Shown: positions 34,842-43,201 of the stretch, in pieces
Layout of the letters: each line of letters begins with the position of its first letter
Numbering within the stretch: position 1 is the stretch's first letter
Program-made: the position numbers and the translations under genes
Notes under the pieces: generated by a model
The model's database searches: none
What the model saw: the letters and a program-made list of their open reading frames with translations, nothing else
Told to the model about the DNA's origin: nothing
NCBI RefSeq assembly: GCF_009755665.1
Contig: NZ_CP046622.1
Span: 4,154,001 to 4,218,000, forward strand
DNA length: 64,000 bases
DNA from: Variovorax paradoxus
GTDB taxonomy: Bacteria > Pseudomonadota > Gammaproteobacteria > Burkholderiales > Burkholderiaceae_C
Direction of reading: 5' to 3'

Positions 34842-35636
34842 TCACCAAGTCGCGTCGAGCCCCAGGTGCCTGAGTGCTTCGTGACGCAACTCGGCGAGCC
34901 ACGCATGGCCGCGATGCCGCGGGTACGGCAGGTCGACCACGATCTCTGCCGCAACGCGCGCCGGCCGGTCGCTCAGCACGATCACGCGGTTGGCAAGGAA
35001 CAGCGCCTCTTCCACGTCGTGCGTCACCAGCAGTGCCGAGAATCCCGCGCGCTGCCACAGGTTGACGAGCTCGCTCTGCATCGCGATGCGCGTGAGCGAA
35101 TCGAGCTTGCCGAGCGGTTCGTCGAGCACCAGCAGTTGCGGATCGTTGACCAGCGCGCGCGCCAATGCCACGCGCTGCGCCATGCCGCCCGAAAGCTGAT
35201 GCGGAAAGACCTTTGCAAAGTCGCTCAGGCCCACGAGCTTGAGGGCTTCATCGACACGCCCGCGCTGCGCCTTGAGCACGCCCCGCGCCTGCAGGCCCAG
35301 CGCCACGTTGTCCCACACGCTACGCCACGGGTAGAGCGTCGGGTCCTGGAACACGACGATGCGCGACGGATCGGGCCGCGTGATCGGCGCATCGTCTTGC
35401 GTGATGCGTCCCGCCGTGGCGGGTTCAAGCCCCGCCACCAGCCGCAGCAAGGTCGACTTGCCGCAGCCGCTCGGCCCGAGCAGCGCGACAAATTCGCCGG
35501 GCTTGACCGTGAGGTCGATGTCGTCGAGCACCTGCAGCGGCCCCGCAGGCACATCGAACCAGTGGCTTACGCCGCGAATGTCGATGTGCGCGCCGGCCTG
35601 GCGCACACCGGCTTCTGCAACAGCGGCGGCTACCAT
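34842..35636 (-). CDS. ABC transporter ATPase, SsuB/TauB-like
   Basis: A 264-residue ATP-binding subunit. Walker A GPSGCGKST (about 54-62), a Q-loop in VVFQDPTLYPW, the signature LSGGMAQR and Walker B LLVLDEP are all present; the family is the nitrate/sulfonate/taurine type. Its start overlaps the permease stop by 7 bases. The cytochrome c gene follows one base after its stop. It should energise uptake for one or more of the four neighbouring binding proteins. Confidence 0.93.
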   Translation of the reverse strand: MVAAAVAEAGVRQAGAHIDIRGVSHWFDVPAGPLQVLDDIDLTVKPGEFVALLGPSGCGKSTLLRLVAGLEPATAGRITQDDAPITRPDPSRIVVFQDPTLYPWRSVWDNVALGLQARGVLKAQRGRVDEALKLVGLSDFAKVFPHQLSGGMAQRVALARALVNDPQLLVLDEPLGKLDSLTRIAMQSELVNLWQRAGFSALLVTHDVEEALFLANRVIVLSDRPARVAAEIVVDLPYPRHRGHAWLAELRHEALRHLGLDATW

Positions 35637-36712
35637 TTGACGGTTCCTTTCTGCCACGACAGCACGCGGTCGCGCACCTTGAACAGCAGCGTGATCAGGC
35701 CCGAGCAGAGCACGGCCATCACGATCAGCGCGGCGTACATGTTCGAGTACGAGGCCCAGCCCTGCGCCCACGAAAGATAGAAGCCGAGCCCGGCCTTCAC
35801 ACCCATCATCTCGGCCGTGACGAGCACCGAGAACGCTGCGCCAAGCCCCATGAAGAGGCCCACGAACACCTGCGGCAGCGCAGCCGGAATGGCCACGCGC
35901 AGCACCAGGAAGCGCTCGCTCGCGCCCATGGTGCGCGCCACGTCGTAGTAGTTGCGGTTGACGCCCGCCACCCCGGACCAAGTGAGCACCGCCACCGGAA
36001 AGCCCGTGGCCAGCGCAATCAGGAACACCGCGGCCGCATAGCTCGACGGAAAGAAGAAGAACGCGAGCGGCAGCAGCGCCGAAGCCGGCACCGGCCCCAG
36101 GAAGCGCAGCACCGGATGCACCCAGTAGCCCGCAATGCGCGACCAGCCGATGGTCACGCCCGTGAGAAAGCCCGCGAGCGCACCCAGCACAAAGCCGTGC
36201 GCCAGCAACCTTGCCGAGTGCAGCAGGCTTTCGCCGAGCCGGCGCCAATCGTCGATGTAGGTTTCGACCAGGCTCTGCGGCGGCGCGAAGAACGGCGTGG
36301 GAAGCAGCGCGAGCTTGGCCGTCGCAATCTCCCAGATGGCGAAGAGCACGGGCAGCGCAACCAGCCAGGGGCCGGCGGGCCGGAGCAGGCGCGAGGCACG
36401 GCCGGCGCGCGGGCCGAGCAATGCGACGGCAAGGAGCAGCGCACCGACGGCAATGGCTGCAATGCCGAACTCATCGGTGTAGGCCCAGTCGCTGAAACCC
36501 ACGGCCTGGTTCGGCCAGTAGATGGTGAGCAGGCCGAGCGCAAGCCATGTCGCAGCGGCGGCGAAGCCGATGCGCCACATGGGCAGGGCCGTTTGGATAC
36601 GGGGCGATGTCGATGCGGGAGCAGGTGCGCGTTCTGGCGCCGCGGCTCCCACCCTGGCCCTCCCCCGGAAGGGGAGGGAATCGAAGCCCAATGCGGGGTC
36701 TGGGGTGCTCAT
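35630..36712 (-). CDS. ABC transporter permease, SsuC/TauC-like
   Basis: A 360-residue inner-membrane permease with six or more helices and the EAA-type loop ARTMGASERFLVLRVAIPAALPQ typical of binding-protein-dependent systems. Its start forms ATGA with the stop of the upstream binding-protein gene. Residues about 12-20 are encoded by a GC-rich palindromic repeat (36658-36678), and the first 45 residues are not conserved-looking; an internal ATG at 36580 is an alternative start. It pairs with the ATPase that follows. Confidence 0.9.
   Translation of the reverse strand: MSTPDPALGFDSLPFRGRARVGAAAPERAPAPASTSPRIQTALPMWRIGFAAAATWLALGLLTIYWPNQAVGFSDWAYTDEFGIAAIAVGALLLAVALLGPRAGRASRLLRPAGPWLVALPVLFAIWEIATAKLALLPTPFFAPPQSLVETYIDDWRRLGESLLHSARLLAHGFVLGALAGFLTGVTIGWSRIAGYWVHPVLRFLGPVPASALLPLAFFFFPSSYAAAVFLIALATGFPVAVLTWSGVAGVNRNYYDVARTMGASERFLVLRVAIPAALPQVFVGLFMGLGAAFSVLVTAEMMGVKAGLGFYLSWAQGWASYSNMYAALIVMAVLCSGLITLLFKVRDRVLSWQKGTVKW
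36658..36678. repeat. GC-rich palindromic repeat inside a gene
   Basis: CCCTCCCC and GGGGAGGG arms with a five-base centre. It shares its sequence style with the two intergenic palindromes at 38601 and 38688, so it is probably one member of a dispersed REP-like family. It lies within the N-terminal coding region of the permease gene. Confidence 0.6.
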
Positions 36713-37722
36713 GCCAGCGGATCGAAAGAAACGTGTTCGGCAAAGCGCACCGGGTCGGTGGTCTTCTTGAGCACGCCGACACCGCGGAAATCACGCGCAT
36801 AGAACTCGACCTCGTTGCGCAGGTTCTTGCCCAGCGGATGATGGTTGTGCGTGAGCGTGCCCAGCAGCGCGCGCAGGTCTTCCACCGGCACCTTGGGCGA
36901 ATATTTGGCGAAGAGCTTGGCCGATTCGTTCGGGTTCTCGGCCACGTAGTCCGACGCCTGCGCAATGGCGCGCACGAGCGCAGCGACGGTCGGCTTGTCC
37001 TTGCGCACCAGTTCGCCGCGGGCGCCCACGATGCAGCAGACCTTGTCCTTGTATTCGCCGGAGAGGTTGCTCGCAATCTCGACGAAGGCGCCCTTGTTGC
37101 GCTTCTCGATCAGGTAGACGTTCGGGTCGCCGTCGGCGATGGCGTGGATCTCGCCCTTCTGCACCGCAATGTCGAGCAGGTCGGCCGGGTACTGGCGCCA
37201 GGTCACGTCCCTGTCGGCATCGATGCCGTTCTTCGCAAGCAGGATCGAGAAGAAGTTCTTGCCGGGGCTCGCGATGTCCGACACCCCGATGATCTTGCCC
37301 TTGAGGCTTGCAAGGCTGGTCGCGCCGGCGCTCTTCGCGCCCACCAGCCGCACGCAGCCGCCATGCGAGCTGCCGACGATCTTCACGTCGAAACCCGACT
37401 CCAGCGGCTTGAGCCAGCGGTGGATCATGCCCACCGCCGCATCGGACTTGGCCGTTGCAAGCGACTCCAGCAGCTGGTCGGTGGAGCCGGTGTAGTTGAT
37501 CAGGTCCACCTGCAGGCCGTTGCGTTCGAAGTAGCCGCGCTCTTGCGCCACCACCACGGGCGACAGGCAGAACGCGGCGGCGTTCCATGCAAAGGTGAGC
37601 TTGCGCGCTTGCTGCGAGAAGGCCTGCGAGGCGATCAGCCCGCCGGAGGCGACCACGGCGGCGGCGCCGCCGGCGCGCAGGACACCCCGGCGCGATACGG
37701 GGCGTGAAAGGGATGAGGTCAT
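36709..37722 (-). CDS. ABC substrate-binding protein (second of four)
   Basis: A 337-residue periplasmic binding protein of the NMT1/SsuA-like superfamily. The signal peptide has SRRGVLRAGG, a twin-arginine-like motif. Segments such as CLSPVVVAQERGYFERNGLQVDL are typical of this family. Its stop overlaps the permease start as ATGA, so it is the dedicated receptor of the ATPase/permease pair. The aldolase gene lies 26 bases upstream. The ligand is probably an organosulfur compound, by context. Confidence 0.88.
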   Translation of the reverse strand: MTSSLSRPVSRRGVLRAGGAAAVVASGGLIASQAFSQQARKLTFAWNAAAFCLSPVVVAQERGYFERNGLQVDLINYTGSTDQLLESLATAKSDAAVGMIHRWLKPLESGFDVKIVGSSHGGCVRLVGAKSAGATSLASLKGKIIGVSDIASPGKNFFSILLAKNGIDADRDVTWRQYPADLLDIAVQKGEIHAIADGDPNVYLIEKRNKGAFVEIASNLSGEYKDKVCCIVGARGELVRKDKPTVAALVRAIAQASDYVAENPNESAKLFAKYSPKVPVEDLRALLGTLTHNHHPLGKNLRNEVEFYARDFRGVGVLKKTTDPVRFAEHVSFDPLA

Positions 37723-37747
37723 CGAGAACTCCGTTGGTTTTTTGTCG

Positions 37748-38572
37748 TCAGTCCAGCAGTTCGGGTTCCGCCTCGACCAGGCCTTGGTAGAGGCTGTCGA
37801 AAGAGTGGATGGCCCCCTCCGGGCCCCCGATCTGGCTGTGGGTGTGGCGCGCGGTGGCTTCGTCGATGGGCTGCGGCTTGCCGGCCGCCTCGGCCAGCAG
37901 TTGCGTGTGGCAGGCGTTGTCGAGCGCGATGTACCACCACGCGGCAGCCTCCACCGTGGGGCCCGCCGTCAGGATGCCGTGGTTCTTGAGAATGGCGCCC
38001 TTCTTGTCGCCCAGCGCCTGGGCAATGCGATCGCCCTCGCTGGTGTCGACCACCATGCCGGTGAAGTCATCGAACAGCGCCACGTCTTCATGGAACACGC
38101 AGCTGTCCTGCGTGATGGTGTCGAGCTTGCGGCCCAGCGTGGACCATGCCTTGCCGTAGGTCGAGTGCGTGTGGGCGGCCGCAACGATCTTCGGGTTGTG
38201 CTCGTGGATGGCGGCGTGAATGGCAAAGGCCGCCTTGTTGAGCGGCTTGTCGCCGATCACGGTCTCGCCCTTCGAGTTGACGAGTAGCAGGTCGGACACC
38301 TTGATGCGCGAGAAGTGAATGCCCAGCGGGTTGACCCAGAAGTGGTCGGTGAGCTCCGGATCGCGCGCGGTGATGTGGCCCGCCAGGCCCTGCGCAAAGC
38401 CGAAGCGCGCAAACAGGCGGAAGGCGCCCGCCAGGCGCTCCTGCCTGTGGCGGCGCTCGGCCTGCACGCTGGTGCGCGGCGGGATGGGGTCGAACCAGTA
38501 TTTTTGCTGCGGGTTCGGGTTGCGCTGGAGGGCGAAGCCGGCATCCCAGTCGATCGACAGAACTGCACTCAT
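37748..38572 (-). CDS. Class II aldolase/adducin-family protein
   Basis: A 274-residue zinc-dependent aldolase-fold protein. Metal-ligand histidines are visible in AAHTHSTYGKAW (near 135) and in KNHGILTAG (near 200); the arrangement is that of fuculose-phosphate aldolase/adducin relatives. The gene sits between the flavin monooxygenase and the second binding protein in the leftward operon. It could cleave a carbon fragment left after sulfur removal, or act as a sulfolactaldehyde- or thio-sugar-type aldolase; no substrate can be assigned. Confidence 0.85.
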   Translation of the reverse strand: MSAVLSIDWDAGFALQRNPNPQQKYWFDPIPPRTSVQAERRHRQERLAGAFRLFARFGFAQGLAGHITARDPELTDHFWVNPLGIHFSRIKVSDLLLVNSKGETVIGDKPLNKAAFAIHAAIHEHNPKIVAAAHTHSTYGKAWSTLGRKLDTITQDSCVFHEDVALFDDFTGMVVDTSEGDRIAQALGDKKGAILKNHGILTAGPTVEAAAWWYIALDNACHTQLLAEAAGKPQPIDEATARHTHSQIGGPEGAIHSFDSLYQGLVEAEPELLD

Positions 38573-38600
38573 GAAAGATGTCCTCGTGTTGGGTGTTGCT

Positions 38601-38621
38601 CCTTCCCCCGCTGGGGGAAGG
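38601..38621. repeat. REP-like palindrome
   Basis: Perfect nine-base arms CCTTCCCCC and GGGGGAAGG around GCT, in the gap between the aldolase gene and the flavin monooxygenase gene. It forms a pair with the palindrome at 38688 and may slow or stabilise transcript between them. Confidence 0.7.
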
Positions 38622-38687
38622 CTGGGATGGAGGCAAGCGGCACTCGCAAGGCTGCTGTGTCGTGAAGGCCGTCAGCCCCCACCCCTG

Positions 38688-38708
38688 CCCTCCCCCAGAG
38701 GGGGAGGG
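38688..38708. repeat. REP-like palindrome
   Basis: Perfect nine-base arms CCCTCCCCC and GGGGGAGGG around AGA, 12 bases before the monooxygenase stop codon on the other strand. Second member of the intergenic pair. Confidence 0.7.
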
Positions 38709-38719
38709 AGAAAGTCAGG

Positions 38720-39829
38720 TCATGCGGCTTTGCGTTGAGACTGCAGGCGCTGCGCCACCAGTTCGCGCGTGCGCGGAATCAGCTCGCGTCCGTAGTCCGT
38801 CGCGTCCTCCAGCGGATCGAAGCCTCGGATCAGGAAGGTGGTCACACCCAAGTCGTAGTAGTCGAGCAATGCGTCGGCCACCTGCTCGGGCGTGCCGACG
38901 AGCGCCGTGCTGTTCGAGCGGCCGCCGATCTCCTGCGCCACCGCGGTCCACAGCCGCTTGTCGAGCCGCGTGCCCTTCTCGGCCGCGGCCAGCAGGCGCT
39001 TGGCGCCTTCGCTCTGCTGCGGGCCGCCGCGGTTGTAGCCCTGCACCACGCGCAGGCGTTTTGTCTCGGCCAGGATGTTGTCAGCACGCGCCCATGCGAC
39101 CTCTTCGGTCTCCGCCAGGATCGGCCGGAACGACACCGAGAAGCCCACGCTGCGCCCATGCTTCGCAGCTTCGGCGCGCACGCGCGTCGTGAGTTCGCGC
39201 GCCTGGTCGAGCGATTCGCCCCACAGCGCATACACGTCGGCGTACTTGCCGGCCACGGGAATCGCAGCTTCCGACGCACCGCCAAAATACACCGGCACAT
39301 GCGGCTTTCCATTGCGCGTCTGCACCGGCTTCACTTCCGAGAACGCGTTCTGGAAGCGGTAGTGCGCACCCTCGTGGTCGAAGGGCTTCTCGCTGGTCCA
39401 CACCTTGTGCAGCACCTCCAGGTATTCGTCGGTGCGGGCATAGCGCTGGTCGTGGTCGAGCCAGTCGCCGTCGCGTCGCTGCTCCTCGTCGGAGCCGCCC
39501 GAGATGTAGTGCACGCCAAGCCGGCCGGCGCTGAACTGGTCAAGGGATGCAAACTGCCGCGCAGCCAGCGTCGGCGTCACGAAGCCGGGGCGATGCGCCA
39601 GCATGAAGTGGATGCGCTCGGTGACCGAGGCGGCGTAGGCCACCGTCAGCGTGGCGTCGGGGCTGGTGGAATGGTGCGGCACCAGCACGCGGTCGAAGCC
39701 CGCGTTCTCGTGCGCCTGCGCAAAGGCGCGCACGTAGTCGCGGTCGATGGCGGGGCCTTTGGCGGCATGGATCTCCGAGACCTTCTGGCCTTGGATCATG
39801 CCGATGAATTCAACTTCGTTCTGGCTCAT
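38720..39829 (-). CDS. LLM-class flavin-dependent monooxygenase, SsuD-like
   Basis: A 369-residue FMNH2-dependent monooxygenase of the luciferase-like family, close in layout to alkanesulfonate monooxygenases, which convert a sulfonate to aldehyde and sulfite. Visible family segments include DRVLVPHHSTSPDATLTVAY, SGGSDEEQRRDGD and YFGGASEAAIPVAGKYADVYALWGE. A separate flavin reductase would be needed and none is in the window. Second gene of the leftward operon; its start is 36 bases after the stop of the binding protein at 39866. Confidence 0.88.
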   Translation of the reverse strand: MSQNEVEFIGMIQGQKVSEIHAAKGPAIDRDYVRAFAQAHENAGFDRVLVPHHSTSPDATLTVAYAASVTERIHFMLAHRPGFVTPTLAARQFASLDQFSAGRLGVHYISGGSDEEQRRDGDWLDHDQRYARTDEYLEVLHKVWTSEKPFDHEGAHYRFQNAFSEVKPVQTRNGKPHVPVYFGGASEAAIPVAGKYADVYALWGESLDQARELTTRVRAEAAKHGRSVGFSVSFRPILAETEEVAWARADNILAETKRLRVVQGYNRGGPQQSEGAKRLLAAAEKGTRLDKRLWTAVAQEIGGRSNSTALVGTPEQVADALLDYYDLGVTTFLIRGFDPLEDATDYGRELIPRTRELVAQRLQSQRKAA

Positions 39830-39865
39830 GGTGTCCTCGTGTTTTCAGGTTGGGTGCGTGGTTGT

Positions 39866-40867
39866 TCAGGCGGCGGACTGGCGCAGTACGCTCTCGAAGC
39901 TGCGGTCCCACAAAGGCTTCACATCGGCGGGGCCGTCGAGGACGCCGATCTTCAGGAAGGTGTCGGCCACCTCCTGGTGGCTGCGCACCACCGCGTCGGT
40001 GACGGGGCCCAGGCTGTAGTTGCCGCTGCGCCCGTTGAAGAGCTCGACCAGGTCACCGATGGGCACGCGCGTCTCGGCCGACTGCGCGCGCGCATAGGCC
40101 AGGAAGTTGCCGTTGATCCATGCGAACGAGCGCTGCAGGCGCTGCAGCAGGTCGCTCAGTGCCGCGCGGCGCGGCGCGTCGTCCAGCGCGCGCGGATTGG
40201 CGTAGATGGGAAAGTTGCCCGAGAGATAGCCAACGCCGGTCTTGATGGTGCGCGCGCCGTACTGCGTGCGTGCCAGCTGGCCGTTGTAGCCGTAGATGGC
40301 CCATGCATCGAGATCGCCGCGCGCAAAGGCTGACAGGCCATCCGCTGGCGTCAGGCTCACGGCCTGGATGTCGCTGAACGAAAGCCCCGCCTCGGCAAGT
40401 TGCCTGGCCAGGTAGTAGTGCGAAGTGGTGGCGCGCACATAGCCCACGCGCTTGCCCTTGAAGTCGGCAATGCTGCGGATCGGCGAATCCTTGCGCGCGA
40501 GCGTGGCCTGGTTGTTCAGGTCTTCATGCGTCACGGCCACCAGCTTCACGCTGGATTTCTGGCGCGCCGCGAACACCGGCGGAATCTCGCTGCCCGAACC
40601 CAGGTCGAGCGCGTCGCCGTTGATGGCCTCGATGTGCAGCACGCCGTTGTTGAGCTCCCGCCAGTCGATCTTGTAGGGTGTGTCGGCCTGGCCCGAGGCC
40701 GTGAGCAGCGGCCTCCACAGGCCCTTGTAGGTGCCCACGCGCAAGGTGACGCCGGAAAGGTCGCGTGCCGGTGCCGCAGCCCGCGCAGCGCCGGCTGCAG
40801 CAGCCATGGCGCTCCAGGCGGCGGCCTGCAGCAGGCGGCGCCGATCGAATGGGAATTCAGGTTTCAT
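39866..40867 (-). CDS. ABC substrate-binding protein (third of four)
   Basis: A 333-residue periplasmic binding protein of the SsuA/aliphatic sulfonate type. The signal peptide has DRRRLLQAAAW, twin-arginine-like, and ends near AARA|AAP. ADFKGKRVGYVRATTSHYYLA is the family helix after the ligand cleft. It is the first gene of the leftward operon. The start at 40867 is eight bases downstream of CCGGTACGG (on the minus strand), and no ordinary Shine-Dalgarno sequence is visible; an upstream ATG at 40924 is less likely. Its ligand is probably a sulfonate. Confidence 0.88.
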   Translation of the reverse strand: MKPEFPFDRRRLLQAAAWSAMAAAAGAARAAAPARDLSGVTLRVGTYKGLWRPLLTASGQADTPYKIDWRELNNGVLHIEAINGDALDLGSGSEIPPVFAARQKSSVKLVAVTHEDLNNQATLARKDSPIRSIADFKGKRVGYVRATTSHYYLARQLAEAGLSFSDIQAVSLTPADGLSAFARGDLDAWAIYGYNGQLARTQYGARTIKTGVGYLSGNFPIYANPRALDDAPRRAALSDLLQRLQRSFAWINGNFLAYARAQSAETRVPIGDLVELFNGRSGNYSLGPVTDAVVRSHQEVADTFLKIGVLDGPADVKPLWDRSFESVLRQSAA

Positions 40868-40875
40868 GCACCGGA

Positions 40876-40967
40876 CCGTACCGGCGCACACAACAAAAGC
40901 GAACGCAGAAAAACGAGTTTGCATATGCGGGATGCGTCGTTTCCGCCGCAGCGCGGGGCCGGTACTG
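40876..40967. promoter_or_regulatory. Symmetric element of the divergent sulfur promoter
   Basis: CCGTACCGG (40876-40884) and CCGGTACTG (40959-40967) form an eight-of-nine inverted repeat. Read toward each gene, the same sequence CCGGTAC(G/T)G lies eight bases before the binding-protein ATG and nine before the acyl-CoA dehydrogenase ATG. It may be a pair of operator half-sites or a shared translation-leader element. The middle is AT-rich (contains TTTGCATATGC), suitable for promoters. Confidence 0.45.
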
Positions 40968-40976
40968 TGCGCAACC

Positions 40977-42221
40977 ATGAGTGCACTCCCCTTGCGCCGC
41001 CCGCCGGCCACCAACGAATTCCCAACGGCAAACGCCGCTCCGGCCCGGGTCGACGGCGCCCTTCTCGCGCGCCTGTCGGCCCAGTTCGCGGCCACGGCAG
41101 CCGACCACGATCGCAGCGGCGCCTTTCCGCGCCAGAACTTCGACGCGCTGCAATCGCATGGCCTCGTCGGCCTGCTAGCGCCCACGGCGCACGGCGGCGG
41201 CGGTGCCACGCTGGCAACGGCGCGGCGCGTGATTGCCGCAGTGGCACGCGGCGAACCCGCCACTGCGTTGATCTTGACGATGACCTATCTGCAGCACCAC
41301 GCACTTGCGCGCAGCGACAGCCGCTGGCCGCCGCACCTGCGCGAGCGCGTACTGCGCGACGCGGTGGAGCACGGCGCGCTCATCAATGCGCTGCGCGTGG
41401 AGCCCGCGCTCGGCTCTCCGGCGCGTGGCGGGCTGCCCGCGACCGTTGCGCGCCGCGAAGGCAACGGTTGGAAGATCGACGGCCACAAGCTCTACACGAC
41501 CGGCATCGAGGGGCTCTCCTGGCTTGCCGTATGGGCACGCACCGACGAAGCCGCGCCGCGCACCGGCGTTTTCCTGGTGCCGCGCCATGCGCCCGGCGTG
41601 CGCGTGATCGCAAGCTGGGATCACCTGGGCCTGCGTGCCTCGGGCAGCCATGAAGTGGTGTTCGAGAACGTCGCGATCGACCTCGACCACGCGGTCGACC
41701 TGCGCGCCCCGGCCGATTGGGCCCCCGACGCGGGCAGCCAGACCGACATCGACGCGCACGCCACGCAGCAGGCCTGGATGACCGTGCTGCTCGGCAGCCT
41801 GTACGACGCGGTGGCGCAGGCCGCCAATGATTGGTTGACCGGCTTCCTGAACCGGCGCGCGCCAGGCAGCCTGGGCGCGCCGCTTGCGAGCCTGCCGCGC
41901 GTGCAGGAGCACGTGGGAGAAATTGCCGCGCTGCTGCGCACCAACCGCGTGCTGCTCGACGATGCGGCCCGCGCCGTTGACGAAGGCCACGCCCAGCCGG
42001 CCACCGAGAGCGGCCTGCTCAAGTACACCGTGACGGACAACGCGGTGCGCGTAGTCGAAATCGCGCTGCAGCTGAGTGGCAACCACGGCCTCGCACGGCA
42101 GAACCCGCTGGAGCGGCACCACCGCGACGTGCTGTGCAGCCGCATTCACACGCCGCAGAACGACGCCATACTGATTGCGGCCGGCGCCCGCGCATTGCAG
42201 TCTTCGGGAGCTGCCGCATGA
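40977..42221 (+). CDS. SfnB-like acyl-CoA dehydrogenase family oxidoreductase
   Basis: A 414-residue flavoprotein of the acyl-CoA dehydrogenase superfamily, most like the SfnB/DszC-type members that oxygenate organosulfur compounds. The N-terminal alpha domain, the middle beta domain (GWKIDGHKLYTTGI, about 150-163; LGLRASGSHEV near 215) and C-terminal helical domain are all present. The catalytic base of true acyl-CoA dehydrogenases is not evident. First gene of the rightward operon; its stop overlaps the next start as ATGA. It likely takes part in release of sulfur from imported compounds. Confidence 0.85.
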   Translation: MSALPLRRPPATNEFPTANAAPARVDGALLARLSAQFAATAADHDRSGAFPRQNFDALQSHGLVGLLAPTAHGGGGATLATARRVIAAVARGEPATALILTMTYLQHHALARSDSRWPPHLRERVLRDAVEHGALINALRVEPALGSPARGGLPATVARREGNGWKIDGHKLYTTGIEGLSWLAVWARTDEAAPRTGVFLVPRHAPGVRVIASWDHLGLRASGSHEVVFENVAIDLDHAVDLRAPADWAPDAGSQTDIDAHATQQAWMTVLLGSLYDAVAQAANDWLTGFLNRRAPGSLGAPLASLPRVQEHVGEIAALLRTNRVLLDDAARAVDEGHAQPATESGLLKYTVTDNAVRVVEIALQLSGNHGLARQNPLERHHRDVLCSRIHTPQNDAILIAAGARALQSSGAAA

Positions 42222-43201
42222 CCGATCTCCTTTTCTCCAAAGCCTCGCGCCGCAGCTGGCTCAAGCAAGGCGCAGCACTTGCCCTGGCAACTGCCGGCCC
42301 CATGCGCGCCGGGGCGCAGCAACCGCAGACCACGCTGGTGCTCGGCGACCAGGCCGGAGGCCTGCGTGCCCTCTTCGAGGCATCGAAAGCGCTCGAGGGC
42401 GTGCCCTTCGCGTATCGCTGGGCCAACTTCCAGGGCGCGGCGCCGCTGTTCGAAGCGCAGCGCAGTGCGGCGGTCGATACCGCGGTGGCCGGTGACCTGC
42501 CGGTGCTTGCCGCGGCCGTCGGCCGCACACCGTTGAAGATCGTTGCCACGCGCGTGGGCAAGGCCGATGCGCTGGGCATTGTGGTGCAGCCCGATTCGCC
42601 GCTGCGAACCGTGGCCGACCTGCGCGGCAAGACAGTCATCGTTTCGTCCGCGCGCGGCAGCATTTCGCAGTACCAGCTGTATGGCGCGCTCGAAGAAGCC
42701 GGCGTGCTGCGCAGCGAGGTCAGGGTGAAGTTCGTGCTGCCGACGGATGCGGCCGCGGCCTTTGCGTCGAAGCAGATCGATGCCTGGGCCGTTTTCGACC
42801 CCTACTACACCATTGCGCTGCAGCAGGGCGGGCGCATCTTGCGTGACGGACGCGGCATCAACACGGCCCTGGGCTTCATCACCGCCAGCGAGCCTTCGCT
42901 GGCGGACCCCGCCAAGCGCATTGCCATCGTGCAGTTTCTGGACCGGCTGGCGCGCGCGGGAGAATGGGCGCTTGCCAACCCAGAGGCCTATGCGCAGGCC
43001 TACAGCCAACTCACGCGGCTGCCGATCGAGTCGGCCCGCATCATCACGGCGCGAGCCTCGGTCACGGGCCGGCCGGTGGCCGAAGCCGACATCGTTGCAC
43101 TGCAGGCGGTGGCCGACCGCTCCGCGCGCGACGGCATCTTGCCCTTGCGCGTGGACGTGCGTGCCATCACCGATGCGCAGCTCTGGAAACGGCCGGCATG
43201 A
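42218..43201 (+). CDS. ABC substrate-binding protein (fourth of four)
   Basis: A 327-residue periplasmic binding protein close to the first one (32665-33645): both have VLGDQAGGLRAL/KAGDQKGGLRAL openings and the ADLRGKTV/ADLKGKSI helix. The signal peptide contains SRRSWLKQGA, twin-arginine-like, and ends near RAGA|QQ. It is joined to the dehydrogenase and to the cupin dioxygenase by ATGA overlaps. It must use the ATPase/permease encoded in the opposite operon or elsewhere, since none is in its own operon. Confidence 0.88.
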   Translation: MTDLLFSKASRRSWLKQGAALALATAGPMRAGAQQPQTTLVLGDQAGGLRALFEASKALEGVPFAYRWANFQGAAPLFEAQRSAAVDTAVAGDLPVLAAAVGRTPLKIVATRVGKADALGIVVQPDSPLRTVADLRGKTVIVSSARGSISQYQLYGALEEAGVLRSEVRVKFVLPTDAAAAFASKQIDAWAVFDPYYTIALQQGGRILRDGRGINTALGFITASEPSLADPAKRIAIVQFLDRLARAGEWALANPEAYAQAYSQLTRLPIESARIITARASVTGRPVAEADIVALQAVADRSARDGILPLRVDVRAITDAQLWKRPA

